In this document: positions 26,586 to 35,949 of the stretch, piece after piece
Layout of the letters: every line of letters starts with the position of its first letter
Numbering within the stretch: position 1 is the stretch's first letter
Assembly (NCBI GenBank): GCA_944326775.1
Contig: CALVFH010000007.1
Location: 1 to 43,678, forward strand
DNA from: an uncultured Parabacteroides sp.
Lineage (GTDB): Bacteria; Bacteroidota; Bacteroidia; Bacteroidales; Tannerellaceae
DNA length: 43,678 bases
Direction of reading: 5' to 3'
Notes under the pieces: model-generated
Told to the model about the DNA's origin: nothing
Database searches by the model: none
Seen by the model: only the letters and a program-made list of their open reading frames with translations
Made by a program: the position numbers and the translations under genes

Positions 26586-27737
26586 TCAATGCAAGCGGCG
26601 AGCTCCGTCACTAATAACTACATCATACAATTTCGGTTCATGCCCAAATTTAACCGTATAATCCGCAAAAGCCTTCTTTACAAAAGCATCATACAGATCT
26701 TTCTTCACCAGATTGATGGTGCATCCGCCAAAGCCACCACCCATAACACGCGAGCCAGTCACTCCACATTCCTTAGCGATATCATTCAGATAATCCAGTT
26801 CTTCGCAGCTTACTTCATACAGTTTACTCATGCCATAATGGGTACCGTACATTTTCTCACCAACCGTTTCATAATCACCTTTCACCAAGGCATCGCAAAC
26901 GTCCAGGACTCTCTGAATCTCTTCAATCACATACTCAGCACGCATATAATCTTCTGCACTCACGTCAGCTTTCACTTCATTCAGCATGTTCATATCTGCA
27001 TCACGCAAATATTCCACTTCCGGATGATGGCAACGAATAGCTTCAACAACATGTTCACAAGATTGGCGACGTTTATTATAGGCTGAAGATGCCAACTCAT
27101 GTTTTACAACAGAATCAAGCAAGACCAACTTATAACCTGCGGCTTCCGGATCAAACGGATAATACTTATATTCCAATGAACGACAATCCAAACGGATCAG
27201 ATGCCCCGCTTTTCCGAACACAGAGGCAAACTGATCCATAATGCCACAGTTCACACCACAATAGTTATGTTCGGTAGCCTGTCCGATTTTTGCCAACTCA
27301 AACTTATCTATTCCCAACTGATATAAATCGTTCAGAGCAAAGGCATATGTACTTTCCAAAGCAGCAGAAGAAGACATTCCGGCACCCAGAGGCACATCTC
27401 CGGCAAACGTCGTATCGAATCCCTGAATCATACCGCCACGTTTGATAATCTCCCGGCAAACCCCGAAAATATAACGGGCCCAACTTGCTTTCGGGGCATC
27501 TTCTTCTCTCAGCCCAAATTCTGCATAATCATTCAGGTCAATAGAAAAAGCACGAACCACTCCGGTTCCGTTCGGCTTGATTTCCGCAATCATCCCTTTA
27601 TCTATGGCTCCGGGGAAAACAAATCCTCCATTATAATCGGTATGTTCCCCTATCAAATTAATGCGACCCGGAGAAGTATAAACATTCCCTGTCGTATTGA
27701 ATAATTCCCGAAATTTATTTCTGATTTTTTCTTCCAT
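26586..27737 (-). CDS. galK: Galactokinase
   Basis: The protein has 383 residues from the ATG at 27737 (13 upstream in-frame codons look like leader). It phosphorylates galactose at O1 with ATP in the Leloir pathway. All three GHMP-kinase motifs are present: SPGRINLIGEHTDYNGG near the N-terminus (galactokinase signature), PLGAGMSSSAALE in the middle, and GSRVMGGGFGGCTINLV near the C-terminus. It lies between the sugar transporter and the NUDIX regulator. The 127-bp gap before it carries a near-perfect palindrome at 27797-27812. Confidence 0.96.
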   Translation of the reverse strand: MEEKIRNKFRELFNTTGNVYTSPGRINLIGEHTDYNGGFVFPGAIDKGMIAEIKPNGTGVVRAFSIDLNDYAEFGLREEDAPKASWARYIFGVCREIIKRGGMIQGFDTTFAGDVPLGAGMSSSAALESTYAFALNDLYQLGIDKFELAKIGQATEHNYCGVNCGIMDQFASVFGKAGHLIRLDCRSLEYKYYPFDPEAAGYKLVLLDSVVKHELASSAYNKRRQSCEHVVEAIRCHHPEVEYLRDADMNMLNEVKADVSAEDYMRAEYVIEEIQRVLDVCDALVKGDYETVGEKMYGTHYGMSKLYEVSCEELDYLNDIAKECGVTGSRVMGGGFGGCTINLVKKDLYDAFVKKAFADYTVKFGHEPKLYDVVISDGARRLH

Positions 27738-27796
27738 GGCTACAATAATTATTTTCCCCCGAAAGAAAACTTTCAAACATCACCAAGGATGCCAAT

Positions 27797-27812
27797 TTTC
27801 TTCCGGAGGAAA
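27797..27812. promoter_or_regulatory. Imperfect 16-bp palindrome upstream of galK
   Basis: TTTCTTCCGGAGGAAA has only one mismatched pair (positions 5 and 12). It is placed between the transporter stop and the galK start. It could be an operator or a small RNA hairpin controlling galK; no repeat of it was seen elsewhere. Confidence 0.3.
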
Positions 27813-27864
27813 TCATATTTACATATATATTTCTATTTCAAAAGTATTTTTCTACGCTGAAATC

Positions 27865-29148
27865 TTATTCTACCGGAATGTCCTTATTGACATTCTTGCT
27901 ACCTACAGTGGCATAGAAGAACAAGTAGGCGAAGCTGATAGCCGGAATCCAATAAGAAGTCATGTAAGTAGTTGCATCTGCAATGGCATTCTGAATCTGC
28001 GGGAAGATACCACCACCGCAAACCATCATCATAAAGATACCTGAAGCAGCTGCCACATATTTACCAAGACCTTCAACAGCCAGATTGAAAATACCACCCC
28101 ACATAACAGAGGTACACAAACCACACAATACCAGGAATAAAGCATTGATAGGTACCTGAATCATTCCAAAGGAAAGTGCTCCTGTGGCACTGGTTTCCAA
28201 TACCGGCATCGAAATAGTTGAAGTAATCGGCGAGAAAATTGCCAACATAACCAAAATAAAACCAATAGCAGAGGCGCCAGTCAACATTACTTTGCTGGAT
28301 ACCTTACCTCCAACGGAAGCACCCAGGAAACGTCCGACCAACATCAGGAACCAATAAGTACCTGCAACAAAACCTGCGGTTGTCGCACCGACGTTACCGG
28401 CATTCGGATCGGCCAAGAAAAGAATCATCGTACCCGGAATACCCACTTCAATACCTACATAAATACCAATACCAATAGCACCCAACACAAAGTGACGGAA
28501 TGACCACGGAGAATGCTCATATTGTTCATTTGATTTGGCTACATGAGGTTCCGGAATAGAAACCAGATAGAGCACAATAAAAATAACGGCAAAGATACCC
28601 ATTGCAATATACATCACCGGATATACATTGGAAATATTGGCTTTTGTGACGTCACCGACCAAAGCACCTACCAGGATAGGAACGATAGTACCACACAGAG
28701 AGTTTAATGTACCACCAGTCTGAATCAGCTGATTACCTCTGTTTCCACCACCACCCAGGGTGTTCAACATCGGGTTAACGACTGTATTCAGAATACACAT
28801 AGAGAAACCGGCAACAAACGCACCTAAGACATACACGCCAAAGCTGCCGGCAAAGCCAGAACATAACTGAATGGATACGCCGATAAAACCTACGGCGACA
28901 CCGATCAAAGCCGTTTTCTTATACCCAATTCTTTCTATCAGCTTTCCTGCCGGAATACCCATAAAGAGATAGGCAGCGAAATTGGCAAAGTTTCCTAACA
29001 TTCCTTCGAAGTTTGAGGCTCCGAACTGATTTTTCAATACAATCCCCATCGGGGCTGCCAAATTCGTAACAAATGCAATCATCGCAAACAAGATGACCAT
29101 CATCACGATAGGCACAGTGTAATTTTTTTGATTTGTTGTTGATACCAT
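27865..29148 (-). CDS. GluP/FucP-type MFS glucose/galactose transporter
   Basis: The protein has 427 residues and about 12 membrane segments, with an MFS loop 2-3 motif GIPAGKLIERIGYKK (about 62-76). The layout matches the FHS (FucP/GluP) family of sugar:proton symporters. Its place between galM and galK argues for galactose and possibly glucose import across the inner membrane. It is 37 bp downstream of galM in the same operon. Fucose is a less likely substrate because no fucose genes are present. Confidence 0.9.
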   Translation of the reverse strand: MVSTTNQKNYTVPIVMMVILFAMIAFVTNLAAPMGIVLKNQFGASNFEGMLGNFANFAAYLFMGIPAGKLIERIGYKKTALIGVAVGFIGVSIQLCSGFAGSFGVYVLGAFVAGFSMCILNTVVNPMLNTLGGGGNRGNQLIQTGGTLNSLCGTIVPILVGALVGDVTKANISNVYPVMYIAMGIFAVIFIVLYLVSIPEPHVAKSNEQYEHSPWSFRHFVLGAIGIGIYVGIEVGIPGTMILFLADPNAGNVGATTAGFVAGTYWFLMLVGRFLGASVGGKVSSKVMLTGASAIGFILVMLAIFSPITSTISMPVLETSATGALSFGMIQVPINALFLVLCGLCTSVMWGGIFNLAVEGLGKYVAAASGIFMMMVCGGGIFPQIQNAIADATTYMTSYWIPAISFAYLFFYATVGSKNVNKDIPVE

Positions 29149-29185
29149 GTTTTAAGTTGTTTTTATGATTAATACTATTTGTTTT

Positions 29186-30268
29186 TCAAACTTGCACACT
29201 GAACTTGTACGTTGTCCGACTTTCAAAAACCTCACCCGGACGAAGCACCGTGCTCGGATATTCAGGTTTGTTCGGACTATCCGGGAAATGTTGGGTTTCC
29301 AAACACAATGCCGCGCGTTCCGGATAGCGCTGTCCGTTTTTCCCTTCAAAATTCCCCGTCATCCAATTTCCCGTATAAAGCTGTACACCGGGTTGGGATG
29401 TATAAACTTCCATGACAATTCCCGTCTTGGGAGAAAAACAACGAGCACAAAAAACGTAGTCGTTTTCTTTTTCCTTATTTAATATGTACGTATGATCATA
29501 GCCCTTACCGAAAATCAATTGTTCAAAAGGCTCATTGATGCGTTCACCTACTTCGTGCGGCGTACGGAAATCCATCGGTGTATTTTCCACTTTTTCTTTC
29601 GGGCCATAAGGAATGGCGGTTTCGTCGGTAGGCAAATAATAATCGGCGTTTATAGTCAGGACATGGTCACCAATATAAGGATCCCCTGCTCCGGAAAGGT
29701 TAAAGTAAGAATGATTGGTCAAGTTCAGAACCGTCGGTTTAGTAGTTACCGCAGCATAAGAAATGACCACTTCGTTATCGTCGGAAAGGTGATAAGTAAC
29801 GGTTGTCCGCAATTCGCCGGGAAAACCTTCTTCCCCATCCTTAGACGTGTAATGCAATTCCACCGTCTGAGCATCCCTTTGTTTCATATCCCAAACCACG
29901 GCATTAAATCCCTTTATACCTCCATGCAGACAATTCGGACCATTATTGATTGGCAGTTTGTCGTAAATAATCCCATCAAGCACGAACTTTCCACCGGCAA
30001 TACGATTACCATAACGACCACAAATGGCACCGAAATAGGGTTCCTCCGACGTCAAGTAATCATCAATAGAGGCATGTCCCGTCACGACATCCACCCATTT
30101 CCCGGTCCGGTCCGGAACTGTCAGCGATACTATTTTTGCTCCGTAATTCAAGATAACGAGCTCTGCTCCCTGTTTGTTCGTCAAGATGCAAAGCTCTGTG
30201 TGCTTTCCGTCTAGAAGCTTCTGATAATTTGCCACAGACAGACCTGAGCGTGTTATGCTGTTCTCCAT
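29186..30268 (-). CDS. galM: Aldose 1-epimerase (galactose mutarotase)
   Basis: The protein has 360 residues and interconverts alpha and beta anomers of galactose or glucose. Family marks are GAICGRYGNRIAGGKF (about 79-94), the catalytic-His region NHSYFNLSGAG (about 186-196), and a C-terminal ETQHFPDSPN with the likely catalytic Glu. It has no signal peptide, so it is cytoplasmic, unlike many secreted Bacteroides mutarotases. It is first in the operon galM-transporter-galK-NUDIX. A promoter with TTG-19 bp-TATTTTTA lies upstream at 30306-30335, and a perfect 12-bp inverted repeat (30271-30282) abuts its start codon. Confidence 0.95.
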   Translation of the reverse strand: MENSITRSGLSVANYQKLLDGKHTELCILTNKQGAELVILNYGAKIVSLTVPDRTGKWVDVVTGHASIDDYLTSEEPYFGAICGRYGNRIAGGKFVLDGIIYDKLPINNGPNCLHGGIKGFNAVVWDMKQRDAQTVELHYTSKDGEEGFPGELRTTVTYHLSDDNEVVISYAAVTTKPTVLNLTNHSYFNLSGAGDPYIGDHVLTINADYYLPTDETAIPYGPKEKVENTPMDFRTPHEVGERINEPFEQLIFGKGYDHTYILNKEKENDYVFCARCFSPKTGIVMEVYTSQPGVQLYTGNWMTGNFEGKNGQRYPERAALCLETQHFPDSPNKPEYPSTVLRPGEVFESRTTYKFSVQV

Positions 30269-30270
30269 GT

Positions 30271-30282
30271 GTATTACAATAC
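30271..30282. promoter_or_regulatory. 12-bp inverted repeat next to the galM start
   Basis: GTATTACAATAC is an inverted repeat of GTATT around a 2-nt centre, 2 bp upstream of the galM ATG and downstream of its predicted promoter. Its position suits a repressor operator or translation control, for example by the NUDIX protein encoded in the same operon. Confidence 0.35.
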
Positions 30283-30305
30283 TTAATAGTTGTTCAAAAT
30301 TGTGG

Positions 30306-30335
30306 TAAAAATAACACGCTTTTTCAGAATAACAA
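30306..30335 (-). promoter_or_regulatory. Promoter of the galactose operon
   Basis: On the minus strand there is TTG (30335-30333), a 19-bp spacer and TATTTTTA (30313-30306), one base off the -7 consensus TAnnTTTG. The leader would be about 30-35 nt. Confidence 0.55.
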
Positions 30336-30472
30336 CCATTCCTTTCTATGTTTTAAAGCATATATTTTACATTTGTTGACAATCATCTCAACTAAACTTT
30401 CCAATCCCATCTCAAGCTCCAGCCTATATGAAATTCTAATTCTTCCTCATTTTTTTCCCACAGAATTATCCG

Positions 30473-30480
30473 TACCTTTG
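30473..30480 (+). promoter_or_regulatory. -7 element of the gene at 30517
   Basis: TACCTTTG, a perfect TAnnTTTG, 36 bp before the ATG. It is divergent from the galactose operon promoter. Confidence 0.6.
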
Positions 30481-30516
30481 TAGCCGAAATTTCCAAAAAT
30501 CAAAAGGAACAGGAAC

Positions 30517-31281
30517 ATGAGTGAGAAAGACCCCATCTTCGAACGTCTTCGCAATACTATCTCCCAAATAAAAGGGCACGTGCACATATTAGAACAATGC
30601 GTTTCGGTAGAAGCACAAATGCGTTATTTCAAATTTTCGGAATTACTCAGAAAACAGAATAAACCTCCACGTCCACTGACGGACGAACAATGTTTAGAAC
30701 TATACGAAATGTTGTACGAACCGGAACGGACGGAACACGAAAAAAAATACAGCTTGCTGATGCTGGCTACCTCAAAGAATGTCAAAGCGTTTCGGCTCTT
30801 ACAGGAATTCGTGGAGAACGATCCGGACATTGCCTTGCGCGAATGGGCCAGCCTGGCACTCATGGATTGTCAGATCTCGTTGGAATCAGAGCTATCCGGT
30901 GAACAGCAAATCTATATCTCTACAGGCCTGGGAGGGAAAGACGAAAAGCTACGATTCAGCATTCTTTTCCTGATTGCAAACAAACAAACCGTTTTTGAAG
31001 ATTACCAGAAACATGTTATCGAACGAGAGTCTGCCGATATCTTCGAGCAAAACAACTGCGAATTGGAAACAATGCAAATCGGCGATCGTTTTGTCCTACT
31101 AAAACTTTTGATTCCGTTCCGTGCAGACATTCCCCAAATATTAGGGAAAGTAATTGTTGAATGTAACCAATATGGCAATTTTCTCTCAACGACTTATACG
31201 GTTACCAACGTACAAGAACTGACAGAGAAAGATGCTTACGAGATTCTGAACCAGGATGAAGACAATAACGGAAATCATTAA
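30517..31281 (+). CDS. Unrecognised cytoplasmic protein with HEAT-like helices
   Basis: The protein has 254 residues and no signal or membrane segment. I do not recognise a family. Residues about 75-120 contain paired helices reminiscent of HEAT repeats (SLLMLATSKNVKAFRLLQEF then DIALREWASLALMDCQISLE). The C-terminal half has mixed strands and an acidic tail. It has its own -7 element and overlaps the GtrA-type gene by 26 nt, so the two are probably translationally coupled. A scaffold role is possible but unsupported by any catalytic motif. Confidence 0.8.
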   Translation: MSEKDPIFERLRNTISQIKGHVHILEQCVSVEAQMRYFKFSELLRKQNKPPRPLTDEQCLELYEMLYEPERTEHEKKYSLLMLATSKNVKAFRLLQEFVENDPDIALREWASLALMDCQISLESELSGEQQIYISTGLGGKDEKLRFSILFLIANKQTVFEDYQKHVIERESADIFEQNNCELETMQIGDRFVLLKLLIPFRADIPQILGKVIVECNQYGNFLSTTYTVTNVQELTEKDAYEILNQDEDNNGNH

Positions 31282-31636
31282 ATACGGGATAGTCGGTATT
31301 AGCAATACAATCGTAACCGCCCTTATTATTTACATCATGATGAAATGGTGTGGTTTTCCCGATGTCACCGCCAATATAGCAGGCTATGCAGCCGGTGTTT
31401 TGAATAGTTTTGTTTGGAATAAGCAATGGACGTTCCGTTCCGAAGCAGCCTGGGGAAAAAGCGCTCTCCGTTTTGGTATTGCGTTCGCCATTTGCTACCT
31501 GCTGCAATTAGGACTTTTGGTGTATCTGAATCATACCCTTACCATCGATCCTTATTACAACCAGTTGATTGCGATGGTATTCTATACAGCCATCAATTTC
31601 CTTTTCAACAAATTCTATGCCTTCAAGGATGAATAA
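31256..31636 (+). CDS. GtrA-family membrane protein
   Basis: The protein has 126 residues and four hydrophobic segments. It carries the GtrA pattern with Asn-Ser-Phe-x-Trp-Asn-Lys-x-Trp-Thr-Phe after helix 2 (about 49-60) and NFLFNKFYAF near the C-terminus. GtrA proteins are thought to flip or hold polyprenyl-linked sugars for cell-surface glycan modification. No glycosyltransferase is adjacent here. It starts within the end of the preceding gene in another frame. Confidence 0.88.
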   Translation: MKTITEIIKYGIVGISNTIVTALIIYIMMKWCGFPDVTANIAGYAAGVLNSFVWNKQWTFRSEAAWGKSALRFGIAFAICYLLQLGLLVYLNHTLTIDPYYNQLIAMVFYTAINFLFNKFYAFKDE

Positions 31637-31644
31637 ATAATAAT

Positions 31645-31685
31645 GAGTTATGAGTTTATAAAAGCATTTCATAAACTCATAACTC
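31645..31685. terminator. Bidirectional hairpin between convergent genes
   Basis: A 15-bp perfect stem (GAGTTATGAGTTTAT at 31645-31659, ATAAACTCATAACTC at 31671-31685) lies between the gtrA stop and the aspS stop. Flanks are AT-rich without a clean U-run, so termination is likely but not certain. Confidence 0.65.
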
Positions 31686-31692
31686 TCAAAAT

Positions 31693-33447
31693 TTATTTGG
31701 TCTCTACTTTCAGGCAAAGCTCTTCCAGCTGAGCATCATCAAGTACTGAAGGTGCATCAATCATTACATCACGCCCTGAGTTGTTTTTCGGGAAAGCAAT
31801 GCAATCGCGGATAGAATCCAAACCTGCAAAAAGAGATACCCAACGATCCAAACCGTAAGCCAAACCGCCATGAGGAGGAGCACCGTATTTAAAGGCATTC
31901 ATCAAGAAACCAAACTGTTCCTGAGCACGTTCCTCGGTAAAGCCCAACAGCTTGAACATTTTGTCCTGCAACTGGCTATCATGGATACGAATGGAACCGC
32001 CACCTACTTCTACACCATTAATAACCATATCGTAAGCATTGGCACGTACAGCCCCCGGGTCTGTATCCAGTAAAGGAATATCTTCCGGCTTCGGAGAAGT
32101 AAACGGATGATGCATGGCATAAAAACGCTGGTCTTCTTCACTCCATTCGAAGAGCGGGAAATCAACCACCCACAAGCAAGCAAACTGATTCTTGTCGCGC
32201 AAACCCAACTGATCGGCCACATGCAAACGAAGTTCAGAAAGCTGTTTGCGTGTTTTCATGGCATCATCCCCTGAAAGAATCAAAATCAAATCACCCGGTT
32301 TTGCCCCGAATGCTTCTTTCATCTTCTGCAATACTTCTTGCGAATAGAACTTATCCACACTTGATTTCACATTACCGTCGGCCTCAACACGAGCATAAAC
32401 CAAACCTTTTGCACCAATCTGCGGACGCTTTACAAATTCCGTCAATGCATCCAGTTGCTTACGGGTATAATGAGCAGCGCCTTCCGCACAGATCCCCCCA
32501 ATATAAGCGGCATTATCGAAGACTGAAAAACCATATCCTTTCAGAATATCCATCAGTTCGACGAACTTCATACCGAAACGCAAATCCGGTTTATCGCTCC
32601 CGTAATATTTCATGGCATCATTCCATGTCATGCGTAGGAACGGCTCATTGATTTCAATGCCACGGATCACTTTGAAAAGATGTTTGGCCATACCTTCAAA
32701 AGTCTGGATAACATCCTCCTGTTCTACAAAACTCATCTCGCAATCAATTTGCGTAAACTCCGGCTGACGATCCGCACGCAAATCTTCATCACGAAAACAT
32801 TTCACAATCTGGAAATAACGGTCAAAACCCGAAACCATCAGCAGCTGCTTGAAAGTCTGTGGAGACTGCGGCAGAGCATAGAACTGACCCGGATTCATTC
32901 GAGAAGGAACAACAAAGTCACGAGCTCCTTCCGGCGTCGATTTGATAAGTACCGGAGTTTCTACTTCCAGAAAACCTTCCTTATCCAGATAACTGCGCAC
33001 TTCAAAAGCCATGCGGTGGCGCAATTCCAGATTCTTACGGACGCAAGAACGACGCAAATCCAAATAACGGTACTTCATACGCAAATCATCACCGCCATCC
33101 GTATCGTCTTCAATCGTAAACGGAGGAGTAACCGCCGTATTCAGAACATTCAACTCAGATACGACCAATTCTATATCGCCTGTTTCCAGATGAGGATTTT
33201 TGCTTGAACGTTCCCGTACGGTACCTGTTACCTGAATCACATATTCGCGTCCCAGCTTATTTGCCTGTTCGCAAAGCTCCGCATTATTTTCCTGATTGAA
33301 AACCAACTGGGTTATGCCATAACGGTCACGCAAATCTACGAATGTCATTCCCCCCATCTTACGGGTTTTCTGAACCCATCCTGCCAAGGTCACGACCAAA
33401 CCTTCGTCCGCTATACGCAGGTTTCCACAAGTTCTTGTTCTATACAT
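31693..33447 (-). CDS. aspS: Aspartyl-tRNA synthetase
   Basis: The protein has 584 residues, normal for the bacterial AspRS. It charges tRNA-Asp. An N-terminal OB-fold anticodon domain (1-110) includes [20 protein letters not shown]. The class II core follows, with motif 2 around [18 protein letters not shown] and motif 3 [10 protein letters not shown] near the C-terminus. The bacterial GAD insertion domain is present in the middle. The promoter -7 element is at 33482-33489. Confidence 0.97.
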   Translation of the reverse strand: MYRTRTCGNLRIADEGLVVTLAGWVQKTRKMGGMTFVDLRDRYGITQLVFNQENNAELCEQANKLGREYVIQVTGTVRERSSKNPHLETGDIELVVSELNVLNTAVTPPFTIEDDTDGGDDLRMKYRYLDLRRSCVRKNLELRHRMAFEVRSYLDKEGFLEVETPVLIKSTPEGARDFVVPSRMNPGQFYALPQSPQTFKQLLMVSGFDRYFQIVKCFRDEDLRADRQPEFTQIDCEMSFVEQEDVIQTFEGMAKHLFKVIRGIEINEPFLRMTWNDAMKYYGSDKPDLRFGMKFVELMDILKGYGFSVFDNAAYIGGICAEGAAHYTRKQLDALTEFVKRPQIGAKGLVYARVEADGNVKSSVDKFYSQEVLQKMKEAFGAKPGDLILILSGDDAMKTRKQLSELRLHVADQLGLRDKNQFACLWVVDFPLFEWSEEDQRFYAMHHPFTSPKPEDIPLLDTDPGAVRANAYDMVINGVEVGGGSIRIHDSQLQDKMFKLLGFTEERAQEQFGFLMNAFKYGAPPHGGLAYGLDRWVSLFAGLDSIRDCIAFPKNNSGRDVMIDAPSVLDDAQLEELCLKVETK

Positions 33448-33481
33448 TCTATTCTCTATTTATAGTTACTATTCTGGTTTG

Positions 33482-33489
33482 CAAAGATA
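33482..33489 (-). promoter_or_regulatory. -7 element of aspS
   Basis: The minus strand reads TATCTTTG, a perfect TAnnTTTG, 34 bp upstream of the ATG. Confidence 0.6.
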
Positions 33490-33557
33490 GAAAGATATAC
33501 GCGTTTTTCGATACATCCCTTCCATTTTCTTCGCTGTCCCACGTATCTCCCTCGGCA

Positions 33558-35828
33558 TTATTCCGGCATGGCTTCTGCTGAAGGAGGAGGCGTAGCTATC
33601 CCCCACTGTTTATTGGCTCTCGGACCCATTTCTACTTCCAAAACCCCTCCATTGGCAATATCGTCATGGCTGAACCAAGCCTGGTTCCATTCACGTCCGT
33701 TCAAACGGGCAGACTGGATATACTTATTTTCCGGAGAAGCATTATGTGCTTTAATCTCAAAATATTTTCCATTTCCAAGATCCATCTTCACATACGTAAA
33801 TACGGGGCTACCAATGTTATAAGAAGGCATACCCGGAGTCACCGGATAGAATCCCATCTGACTAAATGCCACAAATGCGGACATACCGCCACCATCTTCA
33901 TCGCCCGGTACGCCCATCAAATCGTTGCGGAACCACATTTCCAGCAAAGTCCGAATACGCTTCTGCGTCAACCAGGGTTTTCCGGCATAGTTATACAGAT
34001 AAGGAATATGAAGACTCGGTTCATTCGCCATTGAATACATCCCGACATTTCCGGTATGATCCGGCAAAGTTGAATAAAATTCCCATTTCGATTTACCCAA
34101 CGGAGTATTGAACATGGAGTCAAGTGCGGCGGTAAACACCTCATTTCCACCAATCAATGCAACCAAATCAGCGATATTATGCTGCACGTCCCAACGATAC
34201 ACAAATCCATTATTTTCATCATAATAATCGCGGGCACCCAATCCACCGTCATACCGGTAATCCAATGGAGTGATAAAGTTTCCATCCTTATCTTTCGGAT
34301 GGAAGAAACGCGTCTCCGGATTAAACACATTCCGATAGTTATATGAACATTTCAGATAATGTTTGGCTTCATCCGTTTTCCCCAGCTCTTCCGCAATCTG
34401 AGAGAGGCACCACTGGTCATAGGAAGTACCCAACGTCACCGCAATAGGCTGACGTTTTTCCCAAACAGACACATTCGGAACAGTTTCTTTCTCACCCGGG
34501 CGCAAAGCCGGGATATACCCGTGTTCCTTATAGAATTCGTCAAGCCATCCGGCTGGTTTAGCCGACCAAGGTATTAAAGTTTTTTCTTCAATACCTGCCT
34601 TACAGGCAGCATAGGCTTTTTCCAAGTCGAAGGTACGAAGCCCCTTGCGATAAGCATCAATAACGGAAGCCACACCATGATTGCTGTTCATGCGACGGGT
34701 ATCCCCCGTAATTTCCGGGAAAGTCGGCATCCAGCCTGTCCCCATCTGGTCGGCCATCAATAAGAACGAATGAAGGATGTCTCCCTCTTTTTCACGTTCA
34801 ATCAAGACACGCAAGGGATGAGTAGCCCGATAAGTATCCCAAATCCAATCATCGGTATAGAACGGACGTCCTCCGTCCTCATGGACTTTTCCATCAAATG
34901 CACTGTAGTAACGGCCATCTTCACTCAGACAAACCGGACGTTCATAAGTACGATAAAGCGAGGTGTAAAAAACTGTTTTATCATCAGTCGTACCTCCCTC
35001 GACCATAATCTTTCCTAACGTATCATTCCAGATTTTTCTGCCGACTTCGGCAACAGCATCCACATCATAATTTTTGATTTCGCGCGCCAAATTCTTCTTG
35101 GCCTGAGCTTCGTCAATCAGAGAAATTCCATAACGGACACCCAGCTCTCCTACTCCGGCAGCATATTCCAACACAACTGCGGCATTCTCTCCTTCAGCTA
35201 CCGATTGACCATAATCGACCGTAGAAGCAGCCAACACGCCTGCTTTTTCCGGTGTTTTTTCCACTTCTGCATAAAGATATATTTTCGTCTTACTGTCGAT
35301 ATACTGATAACCTTGTACCGTATTTCCTTCAACTGTCAACTTTCCCTTACGACTATTAAACACCAGATATGTCGGTTTATTCTGCTCAAATTCAATCCGG
35401 TAAACAGCACTCTGATGCGAAGGCGCAAAATCCACATCAATTTGAGCCTCATCCAAATACACCTGATAACGATAAGGCTTTATCTTCTCCAAATCATAAC
35501 TAAGCGGCAGAACCGGACGAAGTCCGTTTGCCTCTCCCTGATAAGGGGTAAAATTGAAAGCAGACTTCTCACGATGGTTCGTCACGATTATCGGCAACCC
35601 ACCCAGACGGTCGCCTGTAAAATCGGCCCGCTCCGGATAAACACGCATCAAACTATTCGGCAACTGTATGGTCGGGAACGTAGGAACCAATAAATGGCTG
35701 ATATTCCCCATATACGGATTCACATAGTCCACCGGCTCACGGTTATTATTCTCCGCCAAGACTTGCGGAACATTCGCCGCCAATAGAAAAGCCGAGGCCA
35801 GAATGGTAAAAGATGATTTCAGGTTCAT
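33558..35828 (-). CDS. GH92-family glycosidase, divergent member (C)
   Basis: The protein has 756 residues with a signal peptide (cleavage near VLA/ENN, residue 25). It has GH92 domain order: N-terminal beta-sandwich, then an (alpha/alpha)6 barrel with SMANEPSLHIPYLYNYAG and GDEDGGGMSA near the C-terminus. GH92 enzymes are calcium-dependent exo-alpha-mannosidases. The N-terminal substrate region is unlike the other two copies: MGNISHLLVPTFPTIQLPNS replaces the usual G-T-x-x-H-x-F-P pattern, and the CSGYHY and SHTHLSGTG motifs are absent. The usual Gln of GDED-x-GQ is Gly. A probable acid Glu remains in DENNGFVYRWD. Specificity is probably different. A terminator at 35884-35944 separates it from copy B. 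Confidence 0.9.
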   Translation of the reverse strand: MNLKSSFTILASAFLLAANVPQVLAENNNREPVDYVNPYMGNISHLLVPTFPTIQLPNSLMRVYPERADFTGDRLGGLPIIVTNHREKSAFNFTPYQGEANGLRPVLPLSYDLEKIKPYRYQVYLDEAQIDVDFAPSHQSAVYRIEFEQNKPTYLVFNSRKGKLTVEGNTVQGYQYIDSKTKIYLYAEVEKTPEKAGVLAASTVDYGQSVAEGENAAVVLEYAAGVGELGVRYGISLIDEAQAKKNLAREIKNYDVDAVAEVGRKIWNDTLGKIMVEGGTTDDKTVFYTSLYRTYERPVCLSEDGRYYSAFDGKVHEDGGRPFYTDDWIWDTYRATHPLRVLIEREKEGDILHSFLLMADQMGTGWMPTFPEITGDTRRMNSNHGVASVIDAYRKGLRTFDLEKAYAACKAGIEEKTLIPWSAKPAGWLDEFYKEHGYIPALRPGEKETVPNVSVWEKRQPIAVTLGTSYDQWCLSQIAEELGKTDEAKHYLKCSYNYRNVFNPETRFFHPKDKDGNFITPLDYRYDGGLGARDYYDENNGFVYRWDVQHNIADLVALIGGNEVFTAALDSMFNTPLGKSKWEFYSTLPDHTGNVGMYSMANEPSLHIPYLYNYAGKPWLTQKRIRTLLEMWFRNDLMGVPGDEDGGGMSAFVAFSQMGFYPVTPGMPSYNIGSPVFTYVKMDLGNGKYFEIKAHNASPENKYIQSARLNGREWNQAWFSHDDIANGGVLEVEMGPRANKQWGIATPPPSAEAMPE

Positions 35829-35883
35829 AAATATGATGATTTAAAAATTCAAAATTTTCAAGTTTCTATCTTCCATAAAACAA

Positions 35884-35944
35884 CAAACCCCAGCGTACGA
35901 TGAGGAAACAGCCGAAGCCACCTGTCACCGAACACCGGGGTTTG
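35884..35944 (-). terminator. Terminator after GH92 copy B
   Basis: CAAACCCC (35884-35891) pairs with GGGGTTTG (35937-35944), enclosing a long arm with a small C-UUCG-G-type loop (GGCTTCGGCT on the minus strand). A T-rich run follows on the minus strand. Confidence 0.75.
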
Positions 35945-35949
35945 CTTAT

